64,000 nt of DNA, from NCBI GenBank assembly GCA_947579605.1, contig OX388311.1, positions 31,498,951 through 31,562,950 on the forward strand. The letters are read 5' to 3'. Origin of the DNA: Athripsodes cinereus (lineage: Eukaryota; Arthropoda; Insecta; Trichoptera; Leptoceridae). The position numbers and the translations under genes were made by a program. The notes beneath the pieces were generated by a model that had not been told where the DNA came from, ran no database searches, and saw nothing but the letters and a program-made list of their open reading frames with translations. Numbering within the stretch: position 1 is the stretch's first letter; each line of letters starts with the position of its first letter. Positions 12,600-24,465 of the stretch are shown here, in pieces.

Positions 12600-12925
12600 A
12601 AAAAAAAAAACGTAAAACACTACAAAATAACACCCATAGCGCACGAATGCACGCAGTAAAATGGTTTGCAACCGCGAGTGACGGCTAGGTATTTCAAGCG
12701 GCGGTCACGTGACATTTTTTAAAGGCGATAAATAAGGTCTAAACACGCCTATTTTTGATTTTTTTTCTTGTGATTGGTAAAGTATATCCGACAGATTGGA
12801 CCAATGATGAAATTGACGAATTTGGCGGGAATACCTAAATATTACTGGATCAAACGCACCGGTGCGTGCGTACTCCAGATCCCATAATATTTCTTGCACG
12901 CACCGGTGCGTTGGTACTCCTTTAC
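12600..12925. other. GC/CpG-richer island with repeated palindrome
   Basis: Stands out from the AT-rich surroundings. It contains GCGGCGGTCACGTGAC and two copies of the self-complementary ACGCACCGGTGCGT (about 12855-12868 and 12898-12911). No ORF or TIR was recognised. Confidence 0.5.
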
Positions 12926-12954
12926 AGTTAATATAATTCAGAAATTGACTATAC

Positions 12955-13135
12955 TATATATGCTGTGATAGCCTATCCCACAATTCGGGTAGCCAGCGCA
13001 ACTACAAGTATGCAGATTATCCTCTCCGTGTCAATAATAAAAATAAAGCATTTAGGATGGGTGGCATATCTCATCGCTGAATTGTAGATGTTAATTGTCT
13101 TATCTTAGAGAGACATACCGAGAAATATATGACCC
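12955..13135 (-). mobile_element. SINE family A, minus copy
   Basis: TATCCCACAATTCGGGTAGCC, then CCTCTCCGTGTCAATA and GGATGGGTGGCATATCTCATC, the reverse order expected for a minus-strand copy. Confidence 0.5.
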
Positions 13136-13559
13136 TACGTCATTTCCCTCACCTGTTTTCAAAAAGGATCAAATCAACTTTACAATGTTGTTCTATACGC
13201 ACTTCATCTAGTTATTAAGCTCAATGTATATTACGCAGTGTGGTGATGTTTTTAATACAATCAGCCTACCTTTACAATAGGTACTATTCAATAGAATACT
13301 AGATGTAGATACATATATTGAATTTAGTAATGCTCACTCTACACAGAGGCTTCTTCAAGATTAATCAATAAACCAACCGCTATGAGTTTTTTCTAGGCTC
13401 TCCTTGGCTGCTACTGCCCACTTTGACGATAAACTTGATTTCGTAATCAATAAAGATTATATTTATTGTCATACAATGTCCTTGGATCTCCTTGGAATGC
13501 TTGAGTTTATCAGGAAAAATTGAAAAAAAACACAGTACCTATTTAATTATCTTCCAAGT

Positions 13560-13975
13560 GAGTTCATTAACTTCGCTTACTAGTATTCGGATCTATCCTT
13601 ACAAACTTCTATCGATTCCTCCACATTCATCCAGTTTCTCATACATGCACGCCGATTTCTCTTACTCAACACGCAGCCGTTTGATCCATTTGATCCACGT
13701 GATCAAGCCACGTGGTTCTTGGCCATCCGCGCTTTCTCAGACCTCCTTATTCAGATAAATACATCCTCTTCGTCATTCTTTCATCTTGCATTCGCTCAAC
13801 ATGTCCAAACCTCGTAGCTTATTTACACGCATTCTATCCACAACACTCTTCTCGCATCTGCTCATTCTCCTGATATCCTCATTCTTCACTATATCCCGCA
13901 AGGTTTTATCAACCATTCTTCTCAGCGAACGCATCTCCACGGCATTTATTCCACTCTCGTCCTTCTTCAACCACG
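13560..13975 (-). mobile_element. LINE ORF end, PSWDMA subfamily, degraded
   Basis: The minus strand reads [18 protein letters not shown], then RRMSRCEKSVVDRM, and after frame breaks a GRPR/TWLDHVD-like block and an ACMRNWMNVEE-like block. It is frameshifted and dead. Confidence 0.65.
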
Positions 13976-14339
13976 TTCAAGTTTCACTTGCATACATTCA
14001 TTCTTTCACATGTTTCAAATTTAGAGAGGGCGCTAAATATTCTTGAATCGGTTCTGATTGGAGCTATGAGATATCTATATGAATATGTAGCTACAAAATA
14101 TATGTTGTTACCTTTTAGGAATATTTATAGAGACATAATATTATATGTAATTATTATTCGATCTGCGAAACCGACCCGTGTATTTATTAAAGATCTTCCT
14201 CTCTAACACACGCTCGTTGTGCAAAAATGTATTAAGTCACACCAATCACAAACTAAGATATTATTTTATTTATTCATGCATTATTTTTTGTAAATTGATT
14301 ACAAGCAATTTTATATAGAAACACATATTCAATGTAAAG

Positions 14340-14515
14340 GGGACGAGTATATCGCAGAGGTGAGATTTCTTCCAACTAACCCAAATCGTATTGACTGAAT
14401 ATTATTACCTATATTCCCGTGTCTTATTTTTTTACAGGCACGGAAAGGAAAATTTGTAGGCAGTTAGTCCGCTGACTACCCCACGGGATATGCTGTAATG
14501 CTATAAACGTAAAGT
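14340..14515 (+). mobile_element. SINE family A fragment
   Basis: The 3' half is visible: GGCAGTTAGTCCGCTGACTA, CCCACGGGATATGCTGTAATG, then AAAGTAGTAG. It follows a LINE 3' UTR-like stretch (about 14290-14400, CTTCCAACTAACCC). Confidence 0.45.
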
Positions 14516-14554
14516 AGTAGGTACCATTAGAGATAATCTATCATATTTTATTTA

Positions 14555-14640
14555 TTTATTTATTTAAGCCTTTATTCCAGACTTGGAGGTGGGATGTGCA
14601 GACCTCTCAAGTCCATATCAAATACATATGTTATATTATA
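14555..14640 (-). mobile_element. LINE 3' end (TTTA-tailed)
   Basis: A TTTATTTATTTATTTA tract followed by GCCTTTATTCCAGAC, the usual look of a minus-strand non-LTR 3' end with AATAAA at the border. It has no ORF. Confidence 0.35.
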
Positions 14641-14879
14641 ATATATATATAAAAATACAGATTATTAGAAGAGGGAAAAAAAAAAAACATAATGTAAAAT
14701 ATATAGAAAAAAAAGAGAAGAATGTACATAACAAGAATGATAATCCAGAGTACCTATGTTAGATTTTTAATTATTTATTATCATATAAAAGTGTTTATCG
14801 GGTTGGTCTGAGAATCGGCCAACATCTATTTTTCATATCCGTAAAGTTAAGGGTGGTCCACCACGATTTTTTTTTTGGA

Positions 14880-15008
14880 CAAAATTTTTATTTTTTTATG
14901 GTGAGGCATTAAAAAATACATACAGCCCTAAATTTTCACCCTTCTACCAATATTTTTTAATAGCGATATACTAATATGGCAAAACAAAGTTTGCCGGGTC
15001 AGCTAGTA
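14880..15008 (+). mobile_element. Helitron-like 3' terminus
   Basis: Ends ...AAGTTTGCCGGGTCAGCTAGT followed by AAT. CTAGT matches the CTRRT end of Helitrons, and this terminal motif is recalled from lepidopteran non-autonomous Helitrons. The 5' TC end was not located. Confidence 0.4.
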
Positions 15009-15039
15009 ATTATCTATAATTATAATAGCCAACATATCC

Positions 15040-15240
15040 CGTGGAGTCCCCGGTAGAAAAAAGTCACACACTCTCTTCTGTATGTTTTCGAAAGTCCCTG
15101 TAAAAGGCAGGTACCTCCTCGTAAAACATCAAGTTTTAAGACATTTTACACCTTCAGTTCAGCAATGATGTATGCAAAGCCACCCATCCTGAATGTCTTA
15201 ACTTTAGTTGGCACAAAGAGGACGACTTGCATGTTTATTA
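15040..15240 (+). mobile_element. SINE family A, 3' truncated
   Basis: 5' and middle landmarks are good (GTTTTCGAAAGTCCCTG, AAGACATTTTACACCTT, CCACCCATCCTGAATGTCTT). The copy stops after GCATGTTTATTA, before the LINE-like tail. Confidence 0.55.
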
Positions 15241-15662
15241 TAAACGTTTTGACCATCGTTGGTTGCAGATAACGTGATGGACACTAACGATAACTTTTTA
15301 GTTTTTGTGGCTTGATACATTTTTTGCATAACAGAGGCTCCGTGTGTTAGATAGAGATTTGTGTAGGTTTAGTGTTCTTAAATATTATATTATTCATTTA
15401 CCTTTTCCCTGTTTATACCGAACTACAATACATGGAGAGATTTCAATGTATTTTTCAATTGCTAGACCTGGTTTACACTAATATAAATAATTCATCTCGC
15501 GAATGCAAACATGATTTTCATGTAAATGGGTTATTTTTTTTAATATGGAAAATTATTAAATATATAATTATGTAAATATAACATTGTAATGATTAATTGA
15601 GAATATTAAATATAAAAAATAACTACAATCCTTCAAACCACGAGCTCTATTCTAAAATTGAT

Positions 15663-15855
15663 ATGATTAGATAATGAGTTTTATTCACTACGTATTTAAA
15701 TTATCACTTGTGATTTTTTAATAGGTCTGCGACCGGTTTCGATACGTTCACGAGCAGATTTAAAACTGAGTGCAAAACAAAAGAAGGGCAGACCTATTAA
15801 AAAATCATAAGTGATAATTTAAATACATAGTGAATAAAACTCATTATCTAATCAT
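15663..15855. mobile_element. Foldback MITE, 68-nt arms
   Basis: Left arm 15663-15730 and right arm 15788-15855 are reverse complements with two mismatches (start ATGATTAGATAATGAG). The 57-nt centre contains CCGGTTTCGATACG. No ORF. Confidence 0.75.
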
Positions 15856-16807
15856 GTCGCGTAATTATCACATAGTTAATACCAAAAACATCGAAAATAT
15901 GGTAAAATTGATAATTATAAAAAATGTATAATTTTATTGTGTACTGCATGTGTATAGATAATATTTTATAAAAAAATATATAAATTTGAATATTTTATTT
16001 TATGTTATATACAGATTAATCTTAAAAAAAATACACAAAACACAGAAAATACAAGAATGTATAATGTAGCAAATGGGGAAATATTTGGCACAAATAAAAT
16101 ATACAAGAATTTGCAGGCCAATTCATTGATTGAATACAAATTAGATAATGATTAACGATTACTGAATACTATCACTCCACTGATTATAAACTAATACATT
16201 ACATTACAACTATCGTGAATAGGTATTATTATTATGTACGTAGCTATTACAGTGGTAGAAAATAGGTGGACAGACTTAAACCTTCGGCGATTCACGACAA
16301 TTAAATAATATGGCAAGTGATCGCCTCGCGAGCAAAAGGAAAAGGTTTCAGATTGCCAGAATTTTACGATTTCTCTTTCTCTTACACTTTATATTAAATT
16401 TCCCCTCCCCGACACCAAACTTTCGAAAAGAGTATGATATACTCACCTCGCTTTTATCATTTTTTTTCGATTCGTTGAAATAACTTTATTTGTCGGATAT
16501 TTCAGGAGCCCAAGGACTCCTATTTATCCGTTTAGGTGACAATTTATTGTCACTTTTTCCGATTTTTCAAAAGTAACGACCCTTTTTAGTAAGTCTCAGA
16601 TTCCAAAATCGTATAATTTCCTTGCATTCTAAATTTCTCCTCACCCCTCGCCGTTACATTTTCACAATGATTAAGAAGTTTGAAAGCAAAATACTCAGTA
16701 TTGGGTGAAATGCCTATAGAATAATAAAGAAAAAAAGAATTTTAAATGTTTAAAGTTTTGTTAAAGAATATTTTTCAGAATCTCGAATCTGCAGGGTTAC
16801 TCTTGAC

Positions 16808-17311
16808 TAGTGATGTGAGAAGAGAAAATTCTCCAAAGAAATTTCTCGAGAACGAGAAATTTCTCTCCATAATTTTTCTTAGTGGTATTATGACCTTTCG
16901 CCCAGTACACTTCGCAGCCAACTTGATTGATCCAAAAATTTGTGGGGCTGATTAAGGCCCAAATCAGACGTTATTAACACTTTTTTCCATGTACGTATAC
17001 CTGCAATTTTTTTTAATTTAAATATGGGCATGTGGGGTGTCAAACATCAAGATTTTTCATCAGTTATTAGCACTTTTTTCTACATCTACCTAACATTTTT
17101 TTGTTTCCATAATTAATTGTAGCCATATTGGTGATAAATTGTCTCAACATTTGTACATTGTTATTGATTGATTGAATAAAGTATATTATTATTATACTGT
17201 TAAATAAAAAATAAAAAAAAATCTCCAAAAATTCTGTACTTCGAGAAATTAACCGAGAACTTTCTCGGTAAATTTCTCGAAAAATTATTTCTTGAGAATT
17301 CCACAACACTA
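16808..17311. mobile_element. hAT-type non-autonomous element with 8-bp TSD
   Basis: Begins TAGTGATGTG and ends CACAACACTA. It is flanked on both sides by CTCTTGAC (16800-16807 and 17312-17319), a perfect 8-bp duplication as left by hAT transposases. The subterminal regions are full of GAGAAATTTCTCG-type repeats. Confidence 0.85.
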
Positions 17312-17320
17312 CTCTTGACA

Positions 17321-17500
17321 CAATCTAAATACGATCTTAATCATGCGATGAACGAAGTGACTATAGTCAAAAATACGTGTATACTGTATACCAATCTCGC
17401 GGTAGATATAGCGCGATATTTTTTATCATACCCACTATAGTAGTACCTTCGTGCATCGTAAAATTGAGATCAAAACAAGATTGAGATCGTATTTAGATTG
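17321..17500. mobile_element. Short TIR element, CAATCTAAATACGATCT ends
   Basis: CAATCTAAATACGATCT on the left is matched by AGATCGTATTTAGATTG on the right. Inside, GTGACTATAGT / ACTATAGTAGTACCTTCG also pair. It directly abuts the hAT element's right target duplication. Confidence 0.55.
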
Positions 17501-17899
17501 TTATTTGACTTTTCAAAAGTGAGGATTTTATAAGTATGATCTCAATCGACTGTTTGGTCACCCCTGAAGTAGACTGATAAATACAGCTAATGCAGTCACT
17601 GCCAAGATCACCAGTGGTCAATGAACCACTCACCACATTACATTACATTACATTAGACAACAGAGTTCTTATATAATTGGATCAAGAGCCATCGAAAAGT
17701 TATTTATGAATATCCATTTTTAATTATGGCACCCTATTTAGATAATTTTCAAATAAATCGGTTTGTAATTTTGAAATGATTATTGTCTTGTTTTTTTATT
17801 ATTGCATGTTTTCTTTTTCTATTATTATTTGGGCTATTCTGTAAAATATCCTCGAAAATTTAGTCCTCTAAAAAGTAAAAAATTAGCGACCCACTAATA

Positions 17900-18171
17900 G
17901 ACCATTAAAGGTCACGTGGTCTTGTCTATGGATTTGCTTTTGCTTGGGGGGCAAACAGTCAGATTGCGCAAATCATCCTTGTAGGATGTTATGCCATAAG
18001 AGAAAAAAAAGAAAGTCAGACGACAATATAATAACAAAATCGACACTGACAGTTTTTTTTTTATTAGGTATTCTTTAGGCGTTCCACCTAATATTACACC
18101 GTAATCGTGTGTTGTGTTGGGATGCCTGATGCCCCTCAATGATTTTTCTGTGACGTCATCCTTTAATGGTC
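17900..18171 (+). mobile_element. TA-TSD MITE (GACCATTAAAGG), copy 1
   Basis: Ends GACCATTAAAGG / CCTTTAATGGTC. A left TA is present; the right TA has decayed to TT. Internal landmarks are TCACGTGGTCTTGTC and TTAGGCGTTCCACC. Copies 2 (inverted) and 3 are at 18730 and 41691. Confidence 0.8.
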
Positions 18172-18594
18172 TTGTCTGTTATATATTTTTAAATATGTAT
18201 GATTTCTTTTTCTCTTCTTATGTCTGTCATCTATTTTTATGTACCGTTGTTTTTTTTATGTCTGTCATATATTTTTAAAATAATATAATAATTCTTATTA
18301 TTATTTTGGATGTGATGTTAGAAACGGCATACAGCCGGCTACAATAAATGAATAAATACAAATTAATTTTTCTTCTTGCATTAATATATTAAAAAAATAA
18401 AATAGACAATTCATACAGAAAGATAAAACATTAAAAAAAATATGTAGGGTAAGAAGATAACAGATAAAAATAAAAAGACTAAAAATGAAATAGGTTAAAG
18501 GGTTCAAAATGAAAAGAAAAAAAAGCTAAAAAATTAAAGTTTAAAAGATTCAGTGGTAGCCTCACGTATTCTATCTCATACATAGTGTCTAGTT

Positions 18595-18675
18595 ATTAAC
18601 TTATAATAATAATAATAATAACACTTTATTGATCAGAAAAAAAATCATGAGCCATCTTATTGCCTGGAGGCAATA
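18595..18675 (-). mobile_element. LINE 3' end (ATT tail, GCCTGGAGGCAATATC)
   Basis: Minus-strand 3' end with a TAA/ATT repeat, then CACTTTATTG and TTGCCTGGAGGCAATATCTTC. The same 3' end is at 31745-31830. Confidence 0.5.
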
Positions 18676-18729
18676 TCTTCCAGTAACCAAAATAATGTGT
18701 GATATTATGTTGACAATGTGTAATTAATA

Positions 18730-19013
18730 GACCATTAAAGGATGACGTCACAGAAAAATCATTGAGGGGCATCAGGCATCCCAACACAACACATTCACAG
18801 TGTTTACGGTGTAATATTAGGTGGGACGCCTAAAGAATAGATACCTAATAATCAAAAAAACTGTCAGTGTCGATTTTGTTATTATTTTGTCGTCTGACTT
18901 TCTTTTTTTTCTCTTACGGCATAACATCCTACAAGGATGATTTGCGCAATCTGATTGCTTGCCCCCCAAGCAAAAGCAAATCCATAGACAAGACCACGTG
19001 ACCTTTAATGGTC
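18730..19013 (-). mobile_element. TA-TSD MITE (GACCATTAAAGG), copy 2, inverted
   Basis: Same sequence as the copy at 17900 but reversed, with TA on both sides (18728-18729 and 19014-19015). About 560 bp separates the two. Confidence 0.85.
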
Positions 19014-19265
19014 TATACTAAATGTGAACAGTTAATACTAAACTTAATTTTAACTAATATTACATGCTTGCGCTTGGTCCTAAGTAGAACATTATATGTG
19101 TCATGTTTCCTGTAATGAATACTACAAGATGAAGGATTAAGGCACGCGGAGGAACTATTTAGGATAAGTCTATGGATTTAAGGTTATTAAAAACGTGTAG
19201 CGTAGAGGAATTTCTGATATAATGTCAATCAGACTAAAAATAAAATCTTGGATCAAATTGTAACC

Positions 19266-19447
19266 CTCGCCGGTAGCCTGGAGGTAGAGTCTCGGCCTTG
19301 TGAACAAGGGGTCCGTGGTTCGATACCAGGTACCGGCAAACTCCCCTTTCACGACACAAGCTTTTAGTAGCTTACTGTAAAAGGTGTATAAGGTTGTATT
19401 TGGGTTTATAACAAACAAAACCCAGATATATCTTTTATAAAAAAAAT
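19266..19447 (+). mobile_element. SINE family B, copy 2
   Basis: Same head (GCCTGGAGGTAGAGTC, GGTTCGATACCAGG) and same 3' body and A-tail as the copy at 4564. Confidence 0.75.
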
Positions 19448-19781
19448 ATAGTTTGAATAAAAGGATTGTAAATGCCTTTTTTCATCTTATAAGATGGTTC
19501 TAGGTTCTTTTATTAACCCAAATATACCCCAAACACAAACTAACAGTAAGCATTATGCTTATGTCGTGAAGGTGGGGTATCTTACCAGAGGAAGGTTCGA
19601 AAAAAATATTTTGTAAGAACCTATTCATTTCGCCTGCATTTTCCATAAAAAAAATATTGAGCTTTGCAGAGGATTTTTAGCATTGATGAATTAATGTTTG
19701 TATGCAATTATAGCTACCAGCCCAAAGGTGTACCTAGAACATATTTTACAGAGAGGTGTAGTTAAGCTGTCCTCAGACCAG

Positions 19782-20193
19782 TGGCGTAGCTAGGGGGGCA
19801 GGGGGGGACATTAGGGGGCGCCAAAATGAGTATTAAAATTATTTTTTAATTTTATTTTGATGTAAGCTAATGTATCCCAAATACGTTTGCAAGATTAAAT
19901 TTTGGAGCTCCACAAATATCTTCATTTATAACCAGTTGGCAAACACGATTTTGGCGCCCCCATTGAGCATTAAGGGGCGCCATTCTACTCATAAACAAAA
20001 TGACACATCCACAATGCAGGATTGCTGATGGCGTTTTTTTTTAACAAAGATCAGTTCGGGTTCAAATATTATTCTTCATAATGCTTCATAATAAACCATA
20101 TAAACTGTAAAATTCCAAAAATTTCTTGGGGACTCCGAGAAGGGGCGCAGACTTTGTCCCCGGGCGCAGATGACCCTAGCTACTCTACTACTA
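19782..20193 (+). mobile_element. hAT-like element, CAGTGGCGTAGCTAGG end
   Basis: The left end CAGTGGCGTAGCTAGGGGGG is a common hAT terminus. The right end near 20175-20193 reads CCCTAGCTACTCTACTA, a decayed match. Inside, GGGGGCGCC and GGCGCCCCC stretches are inverted. No TSD was recognised. Confidence 0.5.
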
Positions 20194-21519
20194 GATTTCT
20201 GATATTTATTTTATGCATTGTATGTTGGAGGCTCCAGTTATCCAGTAGTAGTAACCAGTGAGAAAATGTATATTTATGATCATGATTGTATCATCTTATT
20301 ATTATCCTTCACTGTATACTGTTATAGTATATTATGGAGCACCCAGATATAATCTGAGGGACGAGTGTTGATTGTACTCATGCATCATAATGAGGAACTT
20401 TCACAACAACAAAAAATCAGCTCAAATATAGTACAGAAAATTAGAAAAATTAAGGTGCTTTTTATATTTTTAAATGTACATTTTTAAGGCTTTTATCACC
20501 ATTTGAAAAAGCCATTTTCACACTTTGCTGCAAAAAGGTCCACCCATGGCGGAAAACAGTGTGTGATGTTATCAACTGCTATAGACAGTACTATGAGTAA
20601 AATATGTGCCAATACAACATAGCGCCTTCCGACGTCACAGCAGGCTAATTCAATAACACGGCGTTTAAAGTTTTGACAGAAAATATGCATTTTTAAAATG
20701 AAAATAATGAATGAAAAGTTTTATTTTATCGTTTCTTATTAGGATATTCATGATCAGCGTATATTTATTAATATAAATTGATAATATTATTTATTCATAT
20801 TCCTCACACATGCATGTTCCCTATTCCTTATAAAGTTAACTAAGTTTATTATTTGTATACTTTCTGAGTCTATGTATTATTATTTTCTTTTATTATCAGT
20901 CTGTAAAAGGGATTAGCAGTTTATTTAAAAAAATAAACAATTATGCATTTACCTATTATTTTCTTTCACCTGGACGATCTGCACCCCCTCCCCCATGTTG
21001 CCATCTGAGCACTTTTATGATATCTTGTAATGGTATTCAGTGAAAGATAATACTAATAAACATGATACTTATTTAATTTTCGGGTACGGACATCAGACCT
21101 CGCCATTCCAGTATGCAGCGACATTATTGATTTGTCATTTACCATCTTTGGGTCATTCTCATTACATGCATTCTGCATCAGTGAGCATTGCAATAAGTGA
21201 GAATCATTCTGCACCTCCTCGCAGTCGCAGCTCCATCCAAGAAGCCCCAGCTCTGCTGGTTAAATTTGCAACTTATACAATTATAACAATCAATTTATAT
21301 CTTCATACTGGGTACTACTGAATAAACTATGGTAAAAATTTACTCCAAGTTCTATAGGATGCAGCTGCCCATTTCAATACGCAATTTCACCATACTGCCG
21401 GATAAGATATTTACTATGAGATAAGTGAAAGACATTCATTGTTTAGAATATATTCTTTTATTTAAAAAAATTCAATAGCCAACAACAAATGCAAATAACC
21501 TCATTGAGACTCGGAACAA

Positions 21520-21663
21520 AAATAAACATGCCATTCCATTTTTATTACTTTACATTATATGGTAAGACTCAGCTTATCTCTGCTCCATTTAAAATAAACA
21601 TGCCATTCCATTTTTATTACTTTACATTATATAGTAAGACTCAGCTTATCTCTGCTCCATTTA
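21520..21663 (+). repeat. 72-bp tandem duplication
   Basis: Two adjacent 72-bp units, starting near ATAAACATGCCATTCC, differ at about one base (TATGGTAAG versus TATAGTAAG). The near identity means a recent duplication. Confidence 0.85.
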
Positions 21664-21949
21664 AAATTGCTTCAACATCATTTAAAATATTAGAAACTTG
21701 GAAAATTCTGCTACAAGAGAATCAACAATTTAAATCCATAAAACAAAATAAAAAAACGCAATAAAATAATAATACAAATAATGAAGAATTTTACCAATTT
21801 TTTTTTTATTATGTGAATTTGAAATAAACCCAAATACACATACGCAAACCTTCGCATACTGAGCAATATGCCTGTGTTGTAAAGGCAAAGAAGGTTCCAG
21901 CAAGATAATTTAAATCTGAGACCTCTCCACTGAAAGTCTGTCAATTAAT

Positions 21950-22885
21950 TTCATAAAATATGATATTGCGATATTGGTGCACAATGGTGCACATACACAA
22001 ACTTACAAAACTTATATAAAACTATAGTCTTGAACTGCTGCTCATCAATGGTACAAGTGCACCTAAATCGCAATCGTATTTTTATAAAACAAATTACATA
22101 GTAATACAAAACATTTCGATACAACCCATAACTGTTACACAATAGTGAATACCTCAAAAAACGAAATAAAAATTCAAAAATCTCTCAAGATAAGCAGTAA
22201 AATCTTACTGTATACATCGTGGATAGCACACAATTAATTAAAAACATAGAAAATTGGAAGAATTCATTATATTGTATACTAACCACTTAGCTGCTAGATA
22301 TTATGCATAAGTGACATACACCCTGTGCTGAATTAATTTCTACGAAACTAAAAGTTGATGTAAATTCACTAATTTTTATAATTGTCAGTTTTTTTCTTAC
22401 CACAGCTTATAAAAATCTTTAATAGTAATTTGTAGCATCAAAAAATACTCTGACATCAACTAAGTTTATAAATAATGAACAAACAAGAAATTTCATGATA
22501 TACCTTTGTTTTCACACTAAAGTACCAATATGGCGGTTGATTCACGCGGGAAGTAGTCGACAAACATATCAATACTGACTTATACATTGTATGTATGTTG
22601 TGTAAGCGATGTTAATTTCTGTTATAATATATATGTAAAGAAAACCACCTACCTACTCATAGGAGTGATTTCCTTTAGTTTATTTATTTGAATTTAGAAT
22701 TTTTGTTTTGACAGTTGGTAAAGTAATTTTGTTTGTAATTTTGTGTTAGTTTTGAAAGACCTGAAGTAAAGACTTTAAATGTTGTTTTTTTGATATTATT
22801 TCAGGTAATTGTTTTATTATTGTTTATTTTATTTTTAGTAATATTTAGTTTCTTTAGTTTAAATAATGTTTTTAACTTTTTCAGT
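21950..22885. other. No gene recognised
   Basis: AT-rich, with a small CpG-containing stretch near 22540-22560. A hydrophobic open stretch at 22790-23035 is low-complexity and lacks a supporting gene structure. Confidence 0.4.
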
Positions 22886-22891
22886 GCGAGC

Positions 22892-22950
22892 CACATCTAT
22901 GTTTGGGCGCTATTGTCCGTGCCACTGCTGCTATCCACAAACATAGATGT
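22892..22950. repeat. Hairpin with 14-bp arms
   Basis: CACATCTATGTTTG pairs with CAAACATAGATGTG across a GC-richer loop of about 30 nt. Could be a small MITE; no RNA gene is claimed. Confidence 0.4.
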
Positions 22951-23357
22951 GTTAGCCTATTTTGTCGAATATCTTTTCATAAAGAGGCATTTATTGACAA
23001 CATTTGTTTGTAAAAATATATTTACATATATCTAATGATATCTTGTGGATATCTAGACATTTTTATTATTATAAAACTAAGAAATTTGATTTATAAATAT
23101 AATGAAAAATCTTGTACGTTTTCGTCATTTAAAATACGCGCCATTATTTTGCGCAAGTGTATGTAAGTCTTGGAACCTTATCCAAAACATGAGGATTGTG
23201 GTTTTAGGTGCATAGTACTTAAAAATAAAACATACAAAGTATTTCTGACTGATATAAGAAAATGTTCATTATAAACTTGCATCCGTATTAGTTTTGCATT
23301 TTTATATTATGTGATATACATATCTCAGTTTTGAAATAAACAAACCTACATATTTTA

Positions 23358-23800
23358 CATAAGTGACGGTACCAGAAGGTACCGTCACTTATGAATACTA
23401 GGTAAAACGATGCGTGATAGAGTGAAGAATTATGATATTAGAAGAATGAGCGGATGCAAGATGAGTGTTGTGGACAGAATGCACGTGAGTAAACTACGGT
23501 GGTTTGGCCTTGTTGAACGAATGAACGACGTAAGAATGACAAAGAGGATATACTTGTCTAAAAGAAAGGGTGTAAGAAAGCGCGGGCGTCCGAGAACCAC
23601 GTGGCTTGATCACGTGGATCAAATTCTCAAGGACGGCCGCGTGTTGAGTAAGAGGAACCGACGTACGTGTATGAGAAACTGTATGAATGTGGAGAAAACG
23701 AAGGAAGTGTGTAAAGATAGATCTGTTTAGCTTTCCGTTCTCTCTGCCTAGCCCACTTGGGACACGACGTGAGGGTATAGATAAATAGATAGATAGATAC
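23358..23800 (+). mobile_element. LINE ORF end with 5' foldback
   Basis: 23404-23730 reads MRDRVKNYDIRRMSGCK, LRWFGLVERMNDVRMTKR and RGRPRTTWLDHVDQIL, ending at an early stop after DRSV. Family-like 3' sequence and an ATAG tail follow (about 23775-23795). The 5' edge is a perfect palindrome, CATAAGTGACGGTACC / GGTACCGTCACTTATG, at 23358-23393. Confidence 0.7.
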
Positions 23801-23902
23801 CTACATATGCCTATGTTTACTAAATGAGCAAAAATGAGCATAATATAATAATTTTCGCTACACTAGTTAGAAGATGACAGTAAAAATTAAGGAAATTACT
23901 AC

Positions 23903-24135
23903 TACACCATCATGGTATATACCTACCTCAAATGGGAAAACCAGTAGACCGTTTTCGTTCAATAAACATACAAACTGTTCTCTCGGTGTCAACAAAAAAA
24001 CATGAAATTCAGGATAGGTAGCGTACCCCACCGCTGAATTTAAGACGCATTTTTTTGAACATTGCCTTTTACGGGACACTCGAAATCTACGGAAAGGAGT
24101 GAAAGACTTATTATTTGTCGAGTGCTCCACGGAAT
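23903..24135 (-). mobile_element. SINE family A, minus copy
   Basis: CATCATGGTATATACC, GTTCTCTCGGTGTCAAC, GAAATTCAGGATAGGTAGC, TTTTACGGGACACTCGAA and CGAGTGCTCC in the expected reverse order. Confidence 0.55.
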
Positions 24136-24212
24136 CAGAGGAATTCGCTTAATGTATTCAACATTTTAATTAAGCCAACAATAAAATGATGAACTAATCT
24201 AGTGGTAAACAT

Positions 24213-24355
24213 GCTGTATCCCAAGTGACGTAAACAGAGAGAACAAAATGGCATATACCTAGATCTATTATTACATATTTCTTTCGCTCGTCTACATTCA
24301 TACAATTTCTCATACACCCACGACAATTTCTCTTACTCAGCATACGGCTGATTAT
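24213..24355 (-). mobile_element. LINE ORF end remnant
   Basis: The minus strand reads YEKLYECRRAKEICNNRSR and then CTCTCTGTTTACGTCACTTG, a decayed PSWDMA-type end. Confidence 0.5.
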
Positions 24356-24465
24356 CTCTAACAAAATATCCAATATTGCATGTAGATTAATAAGTAAATA
24401 TGTAAGGTTTTACGAACACTTTAATGCTAGCATAAAAAAGTGGGATACCAATTCTATTCTAGGAG

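Noticed and set aside
22790..23035. 81-codon hydrophobic open stretch that looks like a membrane protein
   Set aside because: T-rich DNA gives Leu/Phe-rich translation; there is no gene context, and a MITE-like hairpin lies within it.
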